Source of the DNA: Shinisaurus crocodilurus
Lineage: Eukaryota > Chordata > Lepidosauria > Squamata > Shinisauridae
Reading direction: 5' to 3'
DNA: 64,000 bases
Assembly (NCBI GenBank): GCA_021292165.1
Contig: CM037878.1
Coordinates: 236,621,546-236,685,545, forward strand
Each line of letters opens with the position of its first letter. Positions within the stretch are counted from its first letter, which is position 1. Below the pieces are notes generated by a model. That model worked only from the letters and a program-made list of their open reading frames with translations. It was not told where the DNA came from and did not search any database. Positions 21,871 to 31,639 of the stretch are shown one piece after another. The position numbers and the translations under genes were made by a program.

Positions 21871-22841
21871 ATTTATACTGCATGGATGTATACATCTACA
21901 TAAATTTAAGGAGATGAGGAAAAATTGCAAATTTATTTCCATTTTTTCCCTGCTGCTCTATCTCATGTCTGTTATCAACAAATTCCATGGAATTTTCAAA
22001 TAACCTTTGCACAAGTGTGCATTCATTCTTCTGAAAATGTTTTCCTTCATTCTCCTGCTTGGCTGTGCAGTTGCTTGCAGATCCAATCTGGGGTCCTGAA
22101 CAGTTCAGAGGTTATTATGTCTTATCTAATTGCTGTGAAAAGGCTAAAAAGAGAATCATGAAACTGGTAAGATTTTCCCCAGTTATGTCCCTTCACTATA
22201 GAGGTGAAATTGACAAGGGGTTTGGAAAGGGGTTTGAGGTCACTAAAAAGTGAAGTTCTCTGATGTTGCCTATTTTCCCATTAAATGTGAATGAAAAGAA
22301 GGTTCTAGAATAATTTAAAGTTACTCTGCTTATTTGTGAACTTGGATATCATACACTCCATAAAGAAGTCTTAGTTAGAAATTCAATGGATTTTGAGGTC
22401 AGAGGTGGGACGCTTTTTGTCTTCCTTATAATAGTGATATTTTTGTATGTGCCCAATAGCCATTTCAGGATACCTCCAGTTAGAAGACAGTGCTATTCCT
22501 TGTCTATATCCTGTACACATACTTTCTTACACAGTGGACCAAGTTACCTAAAGACTCACATTTGATTACTATTTCTGAACAAACCATCACAATTTATTTT
22601 TTATTGACAAATATCATTATCCATCTTTTCTAAGCCCCATTGTGTGTTTGAGAAGGCTATTTGTTTCATTTGCATTTCTTGTAGGTTTAACTAACTAAAT
22701 TAGTGTACAGATTATGAAAACAACATGACCTCATACATTTTCCATGAGATGGGTTGCATACTCTCTTAGCTGTACGAAATCCATCCAAATTCAGTTTTCT
22801 GATATAAGTTGAGCTAAATATAAGCCTTTGATCAGGCAGTA
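21871..22841. other. No recognisable feature
   Basis: AT-rich DNA with no repeat that I recognise. Confidence 0.4.
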
Positions 22842-23091
22842 CAGTCATTCCTTGGATTGAGAGCATAATTCGTTCCGGAAACGTGCTTGTAATCCAAAAC
22901 ACTCTTATATCAAAACGAAATCCCCCCAAAAAAATTTGTACAGAGATTTTTAATTTAAGCCATACTACAGTACTTGTATTGCAAGACATCGCTTGTATAT
23001 CAAGTAAAAAAAAATTAAATAAATATTTAAAAATTTGCTTGTCTTGCAAAACGCTCTCAAACCAAGTTACTTGCAATCCAAGGTATTACTG
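22842..23091. mobile_element. pogo/Tigger-like MITE, 250 bp
   Basis: The left end CAGTCATTCCTTGGATTG and the right end (other strand CAGTAATACCTTGGATTGCA) are TIRs. TA dinucleotides flank both ends, as expected for the Tc1/mariner-pogo group. Inner ATTCGTTCCGGAAACGTGCT and GCTTGTCTTGCAAAACG blocks recur in the large relative at 28007-29383. Confidence 0.82.
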
Positions 23092-23302
23092 TACATGCAT
23101 AAAGAATGATGTATCTTTCAGGAATAAGGGGAAATGAAGCCTAGGGCAGAACACTATCAGGATAAGAATTGCTAAATAAAACATAATGTAGATAAAGTTT
23201 TTGATTTCCAAGAACACATATATACATGGCAATCCCAGTGCCATGTAAACTACACACAGAATGAATTGAACTATGTGATGCCATGTTGTATAGTACTAAA
23301 TC

Positions 23303-23385
23303 TGCAAACCTAAACACATTTACTCCAAAGTTAGTCCCGCTGAAATCAGATGGACATATGTCAGAGTGAATATGCTTAAGAATGA
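23303..23385. mobile_element. GCAATCCTA-family MITE, decayed
   Basis: CTGCAAACCTAAACACATTT followed by AAGTTAGTCCCGCTGAAATC fits the left half of the family; the right half is weak. Confidence 0.4.
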
Positions 23386-23879
23386 GCTCTTGGAAAATTA
23401 TATACAAAAAATGGGCTTCTTCAGTATAAATAACACTTCACCTAACTCTTCCATTATGATGTGGTGTCAAGCCACTCATATAATTCATGCTTTTAAACAT
23501 CTTTTTAAGAGGACAGAAGACTTCTTTTTAATGGGATGACAAAACAGAAATGTTCATGTGGTGCCACACAAGGCCTCACACTTGGTGGGGAACTCTTCAT
23601 TGTCAGTGATGAGACTTATTGGGGTGCCTTTTATCCCACCTGTGCATCAGGTTGCCAGTTTCCCCTGTTCTTACCATTACTATTCTGAATACGGGCTCTT
23701 GGCCTTCACTCAGCAGCAGTGGTGATGAGGACTGTGAAGGATTGAGGCCTACATAGGCCTGAGTTAGTTGAAGCCTGTAGGCCCAAACATCTCCTGATGG
23801 GAGAGGGGCATTTGTGAGTTTCATTTTCACCCAATAGAGTTAAGCTTCATTTCTCCAGTTTGAGGTCACATGATTGTAA
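23386..23879. other. No recognisable feature
   Basis: No gene seen; it may include the upstream part of the LTR-like repeat that follows. Confidence 0.35.
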
Positions 23880-24245
23880 CTTTCTGGTTCTGTGGGAGTG
23901 TTTATAAGGAGCTTCAGTAGGTGGCAGAGGGACAGAAGCTGCAGAGAGTGAAGCAGACAGAGAAGCAGGGTCTGGATTTCACTTAGGAACTGCAGAACAG
24001 CTAGGAGAAAGGCTGGGGAAAGGAATCTCTACTAAGCTTACAAGTGACAGTGTAGCTAGGTTAGAGAACCTTGCATTATTTTTCCTTTTATTTCCATTAT
24101 ACTTGCTTTTTGTAAACTTACAGCTCTATTTGTGTAATTACCCTAAGTTAATGTGAATCTACTTTACCAATAATTACTAAAGTAAACAGTTATTGTTAAA
24201 ATTCAGTTGTTGGAGTGTCTTTTACACCACGCCTAAGGCCTAATC
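23880..24245 (+). mobile_element. LTR-like fragment
   Basis: A TATA-like GTTTATAAGG (about 23900) precedes a purine-rich leader. CTAGGAGAAAGGCTGGGGAA (24001-24020) resembles CTAGGAGAAAGCTGAGGAAA in the LTR-like repeat starting at 27467. A TAAAGTAAACAGTTATT polyadenylation-like region lies near 24180. No internal gene is seen. Confidence 0.4.
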
Positions 24246-24644
24246 CCACGTTTCTGAGAAGAGGAGGTAAAAAGGCAGAGAATTGGCATCCTGATACAGG
24301 AGGGCTCTTAAAGAGGCAGATATCTTTAAGGAGCTAATCAAGGTGTCCTGGTACAGGTGGAACCTTGACAAGGACTACTTAGTCTATCCATCTTTCACTG
24401 ATAGAAGAATCTGGTGTCAGCCCCACTGGGAACTAGCTCTGCTGTAGTCATGGAGCTAGGCTATCCACCTTCACCATACTTGGACATGCTCTAGGTTGGA
24501 AGGGGTTACTTTTCTACTGAAGCTATGGGAGCTTCTTTCCAGCCCAAAGTCTCTTGTCTATCTTTATCTGGATGCCATTGAGAAGTGGTAGGATGAATGA
24601 CAAGGGTGGACACTGGTTGTGAGGGACATATGTGGGATACAATT

Positions 24645-24757
24645 ATCCACAAAGTTGTAATGCTGTAATTTATCATATCCTATGTTAGCAAAGTGGTTGC
24701 AAAAAAAAGCAGAATGATGAGGCCAGGAGTGGTTCCCTAGAGTCAGAGGGACCCAAT
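24645..24757 (+). repeat. Dispersed repeat shared with 30881-30985, copy 1
   Basis: TCCACAAAGTTGTAATGCTG, GATGAGGCCAGGAGTGGTTC and TAGAGTCAGAGGGAC occur in the same order at 30881-30985. Both copies lie upstream of CR1 remains, so this may be 5' CR1 sequence, but I could not show this. Confidence 0.7.
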
Positions 24758-25049
24758 GGCATGCAGGAAAACCCTGGTTTTTAAAGAAAGACATCTGACC
24801 CCCTCCTACAAAACCAGGGGGAAAATATCTCTGACTGTGCATGCATATTTGAAAAAACCAATAATAATGTGTGAAAGATAACATGTTCATATGACAACTG
24901 GACACTGGGGGAAATGGTTTCAATAAGAGGAAAGCGTATGAAGGTCACTTTCCGCTCAGTCACAAAATTCATGGAAGGAGCAGGAAAGGAATAGGCAGAG
25001 CAAAAAGCAAACTGAATGAGCTTTCCGCTTAGCAAACCCTGTAAAATGA

Positions 25050-25130
25050 TTAGACGGTGGTAATTAGATGGGGGTAGATCAGGGGAATACAGTGAACATA
25101 GTATGTCTTGATTTTAGCATGGCTTTCAAC
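25050..25130 (+). pseudogene. Old CR1 copy, left part, interrupted
   Basis: GATCAGGGGAATACAGTGAA and TCTTGATTTTAGCATGGCTT encode a decayed motif A (CLDFSMAFN). Coding similarity then breaks off at 25130 and resumes at 26711 with VLHDILVDN, the residues expected next. The young CR1 sits in the gap. Confidence 0.8.
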
Positions 25131-25132
25131 TA

Positions 25133-26710
25133 GGTCAAGAACAAATCCTGCCAGACTAACGAGTTTAAATCTCCAGGGCCTGATGAGCTGCATCCTAGAG
25201 TAATAAAGGAACTGGCAGAAGAACTCTCAGAACCACTGCCTATTATCTTTGAGAAATCATGGAGGACAGGTGAAGTGCCAGACGACTGGAGGAGGGCAAA
25301 TGTTGTTCCCATCTTCAAAAAGGGCAAGAAGGAGGAACCTGGGAACTATAGGCCAGTCAGTCTGACATCAATCCCCGGGAAGATTTTTGAGCAGATTATA
25401 AAGAAGTCAGTCTGCAAGCACCTTGAAAACAATGCAGTGATTACTAGAAGCCAGCATGGATTTGTCAAGAACAAATCCTGTCAGACTAATCTAATCTCAT
25501 TTTTTGATCAGGTAACCTCCCTTGTGGACTGTGGGAATGCTGTGGACATTATATACCTGGACTTCAGCAAAGCTTTCGACAAAGTGCCTCATGATATCCT
25601 GATTAGTAAGCTAGATAAGAGTGCGCTAGATGGAACAACTATCAGGTGGATCCACAATTGGCTACAGAATCGGACTCAAAGAGTGCTTATCAATGGTTCC
25701 TTCTCAAACTGGGGAGAGGTAACGAGCGGGGTACCACAGGGCTCGGTCCTGGGCCTGGTGCTCTTCAACATTTTTATTAATGACTTGGATCAGGAGGTAC
25801 AGGGAATGCTTATCAAATTTGCAGATGACACAAAGTTGGGTGGAACAGCTAATACTCTGGAAGACAGAAACAAAATTCAAAGTGACCTCGATAGGCTGGC
25901 GTGCTGGGCCAAAAACAACAGAATGAAATTTAATAGGGATCAATGCCAAGTGCTGCACCTAGGGAGAGGAAACCAAATGCAGAGTTACAGAATGGGGGAC
26001 ACTTGGCTCAATAATACTACAAGTGAGAAGGATCTTGGAATTGTGGTAGATCACAAACTGAATATGAGCCAGCAATGTGATGTGGCTGCAAAGAAGGCAA
26101 ATGCTATTTTGGGCTGCATTAATAGAAGTATAGCTTCCAAATCGCGGGAAGTGATAATTCCCCTTTACTCAGCACTGGTTAGGCCTCATCTTGAGTACTG
26201 CGTCCAGTTCTGGGCACCACACTTTAAGAAGGATGTAGACAAACTGGAGAGGGTTCAGAGGAGGGCAACAAGGATGATAAAGGGACTGGGAACAAGGCCC
26301 TATGAGGAGAGACTGAAAGAATTGGGCATGTTTAGCCTTCAGAAGAGGAGACTGAGGGGAGATATGATCGCACTCTTTCAGTACTTGAAGGGATGTCACA
26401 CAGAGGAGGGCCAGGATCTCTTCTCGATCATCCCAGTTTGCAGGACACGGAATAATGGGCTCAAGTTACAGGAACCTAGATTCCACCTAAACATCAGGAA
26501 AAATTTCCTGACTGTCAGAGCAATAAGACAATAGAATCAACTACCTAGGGAGGTGGTGGGCTCTCCCAGTCTGGAGGCATTCAAGGTGCAGCTGGACAAT
26601 CATCTGTCAGGGATGCTTTGACCTGGATTCCTGCGTTAAGCAGGGGGTTGGACTCGATGGCCTTGTAGGCCCCTTCCAACTCTACTTTTCTATGATTCTG
26701 TGATTCTATG
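25133..26710 (+). mobile_element. CR1 LINE, 5' truncated, relatively young
   Basis: A CR1 non-LTR retrotransposon fragment holding the reverse transcriptase part of ORF2 and a complete 3' end. The 3' terminus has GGGGGTTGGACTCGATGGCC, TTCCAACTCTA and repeats of ATTCTATG at 26689-26710, the CR1 hallmark. It is inserted in an older CR1 (25050-25130 and 26711-27466). The first 28 bp (25133-25160) are a misplaced copy of 25463-25490. Confidence 0.93.
25134..26626 (+). pseudogene. CR1 ORF2 reverse transcriptase fragment with one nonsense codon
   Basis: A reverse transcriptase that would copy CR1 RNA at a nicked target. The frame is open from 25134 without an ATG; a GTG at 25275 is the first near-cognate start, so the 5' part (ORF1, endonuclease and early RT) is lost by truncation. 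Counting from 25275, motif A (YLDFSKAFDKV) starts at residue 94, motif B (SGVPQGSVLG) at 151 and the catalytic FADD at 182-185, all intact. The C-terminal half has LVRPHLEYCVQFWAPHFKKD and LQKRRLRGDMIALFQYLKGC. The frame is broken only by a TAG at 26532-26534, at the position of the usual Trp in RQWNxLP. The frame then continues NQLPREVVGSPSLEAFKVQL to a TGA at 26624-26626. The copy cannot be autonomous. Confidence 0.92.
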
Positions 26711-27466
26711 AGGTCCTCCATGATATTCTTGTTGACAACCAGGTGAAATGTGGGCTAGGCAGTGCTACTGTAAGTGGATTTGTAGCTGGTCAATGGACCA
26801 TACCCAAAGAATGCTCATCAATGACTGGCAACCTGGAGAGAAGTGATAAGTGGAGTACCACAGGTTTCTGTCCTGGACCTAATGTTCAACATCTGTATAA
26901 AAGACTTGGATGAAGCAGTAGAGAGGATGTTCATAAAATTTGCAGTTGACACCAAGCTGGGAAAGATAGCTAGCAACGTAGAAGGCAAAAGCAGGATTCA
27001 AGATGATTTTGATAGGATGAAAAACTGGACCAAAATTAACAAAATGAATGGCAGTATAAATAAATGTAAAGTTCTGCAATTAGTTAGGAAAAATCAAATG
27101 CTCGAATATAGTATGGGGGATGACTGGCTTGACACCAGTAAGTGAAAAGTATCTAGAGGTTTAAATAGAACACAAGCTAAACATGTGTCAGCAATGTGAT
27201 GTGGTGACTAAAAAGGCTAATGTAATTCTAGACTGTATCAACAGAATTCTAGTGTCCAGATCATGAGAAGGTATGGTACCACTCTATTCTGCTTTGTTCA
27301 GACCTCATCTGTAGTATCGTGTCCATCTCTAGGCACCACATTTGAAGAAGGGTATCAACACTCTGGAACATGTCAAGACAACGGTGACAAAGGTGGTGAG
27401 GGGCAGGAGAAAAGATGATTAAGAGGTCATATGTTAGCCATCTTCAAATCTTTGAAGGGCTGCGTG
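26711..27466 (+). pseudogene. Old CR1 copy, right part
   Basis: Translation of 26843-27145 reads SGVPQVSVLDLMFNICIKDL and MFIKFAVDTKLGK, a decayed CR1 reverse transcriptase in which FADD has become FAVD. Similarity continues past the stop through CAATGTGATGTGGTGACTAA, GCACCACATTTGAAGAAGG and TTTGAAGGGCTG to about 27466. Divergence from the neighbouring young copy shows an older insertion. Confidence 0.88.
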
Positions 27467-28289
27467 AAGAAATGCCATGTGTAGTATAACTGTTGTTGTT
27501 ATGTAATGTTTACTTTGTGTGGCCTCTGTGAGGCTACAATGTATCTGATTAGGCCTGAGGCCTTGTTTTGTGTTACTGTCAAAGGCCTGTGTAGCAGTTG
27601 TGTAGTGACATTGTGAAAGGGGAGAGAGAGGAAATTGCTTTAATTATTGTTAGATGGGGCCTGGATCAGATAAATTCAATTCTGATTGGCTGGGGATTCT
27701 AGCTAGGTGGAAAAGAGCAGTTGGGAAATGATAATTGAAGTATGACAGTTGACAATTAAAAAGTTAGTCTGTGGTAGAGATGGAGGAGGTCTGCTGGTTG
27801 GTGTGTGATATTATAGAAGGACTAGGAGAAAGCTGAGGAAAGTGAATACCTAAGGCCTGTATATTAAGGTATTCCTTCTCTGTAGGATAACCTTAGGTAA
27901 CTGGTGAAGACTGGGAGTAGGGAGCAAGTGGTTGTGCTATGCCAGCAGGCTCCCCTAAGATCTTGCCAGAAGAAGGTTACACAAGTAGGCAGTAAAAAAC
28001 CAGATACAGTAATACCTTGGATTGCAAGCATAATTCATTCCGGAACCGTGCTTGTAATCCAAAACACTCTTATATCAAAGCGAATTTTCCCATAAGAAAT
28101 AATGGAAGCTCAGATGATTCGTTCCACAACCATTTAATCATATAAGAATGATTATTGTAATACAAAATACAGAACATATAAACTAGAAATAAAACAAATT
28201 AACCTGCACTTTAACTTTTTACATGTGGTTCCCAACACAGATATTGCTGCAGTGGGAAAAGTTGCAGAAGCGGTCCTCAGGATTCCAGC

Positions 28290-28500
28290 AAAAATGATCT
28301 AGGGAGCTCATTCAGCCCAGATACATTTCAAAAGTTCTGTCAAATTCTCATTAATTAGAGAAAAGACAACATCTACGTTTATTGCAGAGTGGAAACCTCT
28401 AATTGACTTTTTGCAAGGGTTAGAAAACAATGATTTGTTTATCTGTGGTTTTGTGGAATAAGAAGAAGATGAACTGACAATAGAAAAAAAATAAGGAAGA
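28290..28500 (+). pseudogene. L1-like LINE ORF C-terminal tail
   Basis: The plus-strand frame at about 28329-28460 reads FKSSVKFSLIREKTTSTFIA then EWKPLIDFLQGLENNDLFIC and stops at TAA. The tryptophan-proline block followed by a hydrophobic FLQ resembles the last residues of L1-type ORF2 proteins in reptiles. An A-rich tail follows to about 28500. The clade assignment is from memory and is tentative. Confidence 0.45.
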
Positions 28501-28554
28501 TGATAAATGTGTGAAAATAGAAAAAAGAGAGCTTTTTTAAAATTATTATCAAAT

Positions 28555-28799
28555 GCCAGTGTGGTGTAGTGGTGAGAGTGTTGGACTGGAATTCGGGAGG
28601 TCCGGGTTCTAGTCCCCGCTCGGCCATGAAACTCAGTGGGTGACTTTGGGCCAGTCACTGCCTCTCAGCCTAACCTACCTCACAGGGTTGTTGTGAGGAT
28701 AAAATGGAGAGGAGGAGGAGGAGGATTATGTAAGCTGCCTTTGGTTCCTTGCATGAAAAAAGGCGGAGTATAAATAGAATAAATAAATAAATAAATAAA
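28555..28799 (+). mobile_element. Sauria-type SINE, full length
   Basis: The tRNA-like head GTGGTGTAGTGGTGAGAGTG (A box region) and GGTCCGGGTTCTAGTCCCCG (B box GGTTCTAGTCC) are followed by the conserved body, GGCGGAGTATAAATAGAATA and an (AAAT)n tail. It lies inside the Tigger-like element and therefore is younger. Confidence 0.93.
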
Positions 28800-29275
28800 A
28801 ATTAACCTGCCTCCATGGGGCTCCCTGCCTGGGAGCTGGCGTAGCAGGGCGAGGCGCCGCCCAAGAGAGCGGCCGCGCTGTGCCGCTCCTCCACGGGCTC
28901 CCTGCCCAGGAGCAGGCGCAGCAGGACGAGGCACTGGCTGAGCGAGCGGCCACGCGGCAGGCACCTCCACTTGTCTCGGCTCCCAGGCAGGGAGACAAGT
29001 GGAGGCACCCATCGCGCGGCTGGCGCCTCGCAATGCTTTGCTGGCTCCCAACCAGTGCCTCCACGCTTTTCCGGAGCCGCTTTCCCAGCTCCCGGGCAGG
29101 GAGACAAGCGGAGGCGCCCGCCGTGTGGGTGGTCACTCGGCCGGCGCCTCGCACCGCTTTGCCAGCTCCCAGGCAGTGCCTCTACTTGTCTCCCTGCCCA
29201 GGAGCCAGTGAACCTGTGAGAGGCGCCGGCCGAGCGAGCGGCTGCGCTGCGCCGCCCCTCCACATGCGGCTCGGC
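28800..29275. repeat. CpG-rich block with internal repeats
   Basis: About 475 bp of very GC- and CpG-rich DNA in an AT-rich landscape. CTCCCAGGCAGGGAGACAAG and CTCCCGGGCAGGGAGACAAG, GCGGCTGGCGCCTCGC-like and GAGCGAGCGGC motifs recur in both orientations. Long open frames in all six frames (for example 28802-29368) are produced by composition and are not genes. Confidence 0.8.
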
Positions 29276-29514
29276 TCGTATTGCGAAACCGGGCTCGTGT
29301 TGCAAGACGTTATTTATGCAACATTTTTGCTCGTCTTGCAAGGAGCTCGTAGACCGGGTTACTCGCAATCCAAAGTATTAGTGTAAACTGTTCAGGCAGC
29401 CAGAAATACAACAGGAGGAACTTTGGGAGTCAGAGGAAGGCTGTATGCAAGAGATGGACCAGGTTATATTTGACTGGGGTGGAGGTTTAGGGAATTTGGC
29501 CTGAGGTAAACTAA

Positions 29515-29962
29515 GGGTGTGTTCGCAAGACACGGGAACCGCGGGGGAGCAGAAGTCCCCCGTGGTTCCCGTGTTGTGCGAACGCCGACTGGGGGTGCCC
29601 CCGCGGGATGGCCATGTGCGGGATGCACGCAAAGTGACCATGGGCGGTAGAGGGGTAAGCCCCTACCGCGTGTGGCCACCCTGTCGTGCGAACAGCAGGC
29701 GGCCGTCCTGCGGGGCCCGCACAGAGGCGGCAGCCCAGAGTGGCCGGAGCTGCGGCCGCTCCACCCTGTAGGGACAAACGGCCCCTCTGGGCATCCCGGG
29801 CCGCCGCCCCCTAACACCGGGAGGCCCGCACTGTGGTGCGGGGACTGCGGGCTCCACTGGGGTTTGCCCATGCACGCGGGGCACAGGTCGTCTGCGGCCA
29901 GACCCCGCAGACCGCCCCGTGGTGCCTCCCCCGCCTGCAGCTTGGGTTGTGCGAACCAGCCC
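29515..29962. mobile_element. GC-rich Harbinger-like MITE, copy 1
   Basis: It starts GGGTGTGTTCGCAAGACAC and its right end, on the other strand, reads GGGCTGGTTCGCACAACCC. TAA directly repeats on both sides (29512-29514 and 29963-29965), a 3-bp duplication of the type made by PIF/Harbinger transposases. A subterminal hairpin pairs CGGGAACCGCGGGGGA with TCCCCCGTGGTTCCCG. A near-identical copy lies at 62139-62592. It has no transposase; the many open frames are GC artefacts. Confidence 0.85.
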
Positions 29963-29975
29963 TAAGTCATTGGTT

Positions 29976-30305
29976 GGGTTCAGTCAGACAACACAATAAC
30001 CCACACTCAAGGGTAGAGTATGGATTAAGTGTGGGTTGTCATTAAACTGCGGGTTGCTGTTGAAACGTGAGTTACCGGTTTGTCTGAACCCAGCTGCACT
30101 AACAAGCCATGGCTTGTTAACCACGAACAACCCATGAAGAGAATCCATGGTTTGTTATTGGGTTATGAATTGCGGGTTGTTCACCATAGTTTGTTACCTT
30201 GGCTGAGTTCAGACAACAAAGTAAGCCATGGTTCAACAGCAACCCATGGTTCAATGACAACCCACACTCAACCCTTCAGTGTGGTTTATTGTGTTGTCTG
30301 AATCC
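29976..30305. mobile_element. Palindromic TIR element
   Basis: The left arm GGGTTCAGTCAGACAACACA, then ATAACCCACACT, pairs with the right arm read on the other strand, GGATTCAGACAACACAATAA, then ACCACACT. Inner blocks such as CATGGTTTGTTATTGGGTTA and TAAGCCATGG repeat. GTCATT on both sides (29966-29971 and 30307-30312) may be part of a target-site duplication. The style matches 13763-14977. Confidence 0.72.
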
Positions 30306-30540
30306 TGTCATTAAGATGCTTGTACTAGCCACAGTGTCTCTTGAGTCCTTAAGAAGTGTCAGCTACTATTCTTGTGAAAACTCTAAAGTAAATATTACTA
30401 ATCCCTTATGTACAAAACATCCCTTTAATAAATTAAGTTGTTAAATAGTTCATCTGGTCTCTCGTGTCGCTGCCAGCTACTAGGATGTTTTAAAGTATTC
30501 TAACAGAATTGCTGGCTGTGGAAAAGAGTCAGCTTGTGGA

Positions 30541-30640
30541 ACTCTGAGTTATAGAGAGGGTTCGGATGATGTGATAAGTCACACTGCGGAGCAAGCTACA
30601 CCGTGTGGCTTATAAACCACCCTATCCAAAATGCATCCGG
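30541..30640 (+). mobile_element. Fragment of a TIR element
   Basis: GGGTTCGGATGATGTGATAA and GTGTGGCTTATAAACCACCC recall the left end of the GGRTTCAGACAACAC elements nearby. The right end was not found. Confidence 0.35.
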
Positions 30641-30704
30641 CAGACAATCGGGCGCATAGTGGGTAGGGTCCCCCTCCTTCCCCCTCCCCTCCCCGGTTCT
30701 CCTG

Positions 30705-30800
30705 TGGGCATTTTTAAGCAGAGGCTGGATGGCCACCTATCAGGCATGCTGTAGCAGTGGATTTCCTGCATCTGCATTTCCAACTCTATGGTGCTATGGA
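30705..30800 (+). mobile_element. CR1 3' end fragment
   Basis: TTTTAAGCAGAGGCTGGATG translates as FKQRLDGHLSGML before a stop, the end of CR1 ORF2. GTGGATTTCCTGCATCTGCA and TTCCAACTCTATGGTGCTAT are its short 3' UTR. Confidence 0.8.
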
Positions 30801-30880
30801 CACAATGAAAAGGATATTTAGTTTTATTTTTAAGCAGCAACAACAGCCTCTGTATGTGGAACAATGAGGGTAAGGTACCT

Positions 30881-30985
30881 CCACAAAGTTGTAATGCTAT
30901 AATTTTATCATATTGTATGTTAGTAAAGTGTTTGCAAAAAATAGGAGAAGGATGAGGCCAGGAGTGATTCTTTAGAGTCAGAGGG
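30881..30985 (+). repeat. Dispersed repeat shared with 24645-24757, copy 2
   Basis: TCCACAAAGTTGTAATGCTA, GATGAGGCCAGGAGTGATTC and TAGAGTCAGAGGGCC align with copy 1. Confidence 0.7.
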
Positions 30986-31639
30986 CCCTCTGTAGTTAGG
31001 GAAGTGAAGCAGTTAGGCAGTCTGAAAAACAAAGGGAATGAACATGAGGGTTGCTTAAGATTAAGGGAGCAAGATAAGGAGAAACAAAACATGACATGAC
31101 CATTTTCACTGTAATGAAGAGAAGCTTGTTAAAAATATATGAAGGGATAACTCAGCGGGATAATGAGTAGAAAAATAGAGAAAAATGGCCTTAGTGTGAA
31201 ACTACTGAAAATAAGAGGAGTTGGAGTTGCAAAGAGAAATGAAATATAAAGGTTGTGCTATTTCCCCCGGCTGTGCCCAATGGGCAGATTGCTGGTTGGG
31301 GGAACGCTTTCTGTTGGCTCCAGAGAGGAGTAGGCCCAGGTGTGCATGTATGATGTCGCATCATCATGTCACAAATACAACATGGGAGCAGAGTTCTGCC
31401 CTGCCCTCCCAGCCTCTTATAAGTGGGTTCCTGCCCGCACCTGGCCTCTTTCCATTATGATTGGTGCCTGCCCACTCACCCTACAGTCAGTACAGGCTTA
31501 TGGTTGGTTGCTTCAGGGCTGGGCAGGAGGATTTTTTTACCTGCCCCCCTCCCCAGAAGGGCTTTGGGTGCAAGGTTTTTTGCCTATCCTCAACTGTCAT
31601 GTTGTGGAACTTAAGCACTGGAACAACACAAATTTTTGC
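30986..31639. other. No recognisable gene
   Basis: Several overlapping plus-strand open frames at 31221-31657 have no shared family resemblance. The stretch may be upstream CR1 sequence. Confidence 0.35.

Larger units (their letters stand above)
28007..29383. mobile_element. pogo/Tigger-like composite element, 1.38 kb
   Basis: The left end CAGTAATACCTTGGATTGCA and the right end (other strand CACTAATACTTTGGATTGCG) are TIRs related to 22842-23091, and both are flanked by TA. Inside are the terminal GTTCCGGAACCGTGCTTGTA block, a LINE coding tail (28290-28460), a complete SINE (28555-28799), a CpG-rich block (28800-29270) and the GCTCGTATTGCGAAACCGGG block near the right end. No transposase is seen. 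Confidence 0.75.
27467..30500 (+). mobile_element. LTR-like repeat split by at least three insertions
   Basis: The first 280 bp (27467-27745) match 33838-34110 closely in order: GAAGAAATGCC, CTACAATGTATCTGA, AATTCAATTCTGATTGG and so on. Near the right end, CCCTTTAATAAATTAAGTTG (about 30421-30440) followed by CATCTGGTCTCTCGTGTCGC has the look of an LTR polyadenylation region. The repeat is broken at 28007-29383, 29515-29962 and 29976-30305 by other elements. Removing these would leave roughly 0.9 kb. No gag or pol coding is attached. LTR identity is an inference. Confidence 0.55.

Noticed and set aside
28555..28640. tRNA gene candidate
   Set aside because: A- and B-box-like sequences are the head of a SINE repeated at 33561, 52908 and 58836; the cloverleaf is not complete.
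28726..29386. Long overlapping open frames in a GC-rich block (142-188 codons, both strands)
   Set aside because: Open in several frames at once because of GC composition and internal repeats; the block lies inside a transposon and shows no domain.
29464..29965. Open frames of 70-135 codons on both strands, repeated at 62118-62612
   Set aside because: They belong to the GC-rich Harbinger-like MITE; frames are open in both strands and are not conserved as a protein.
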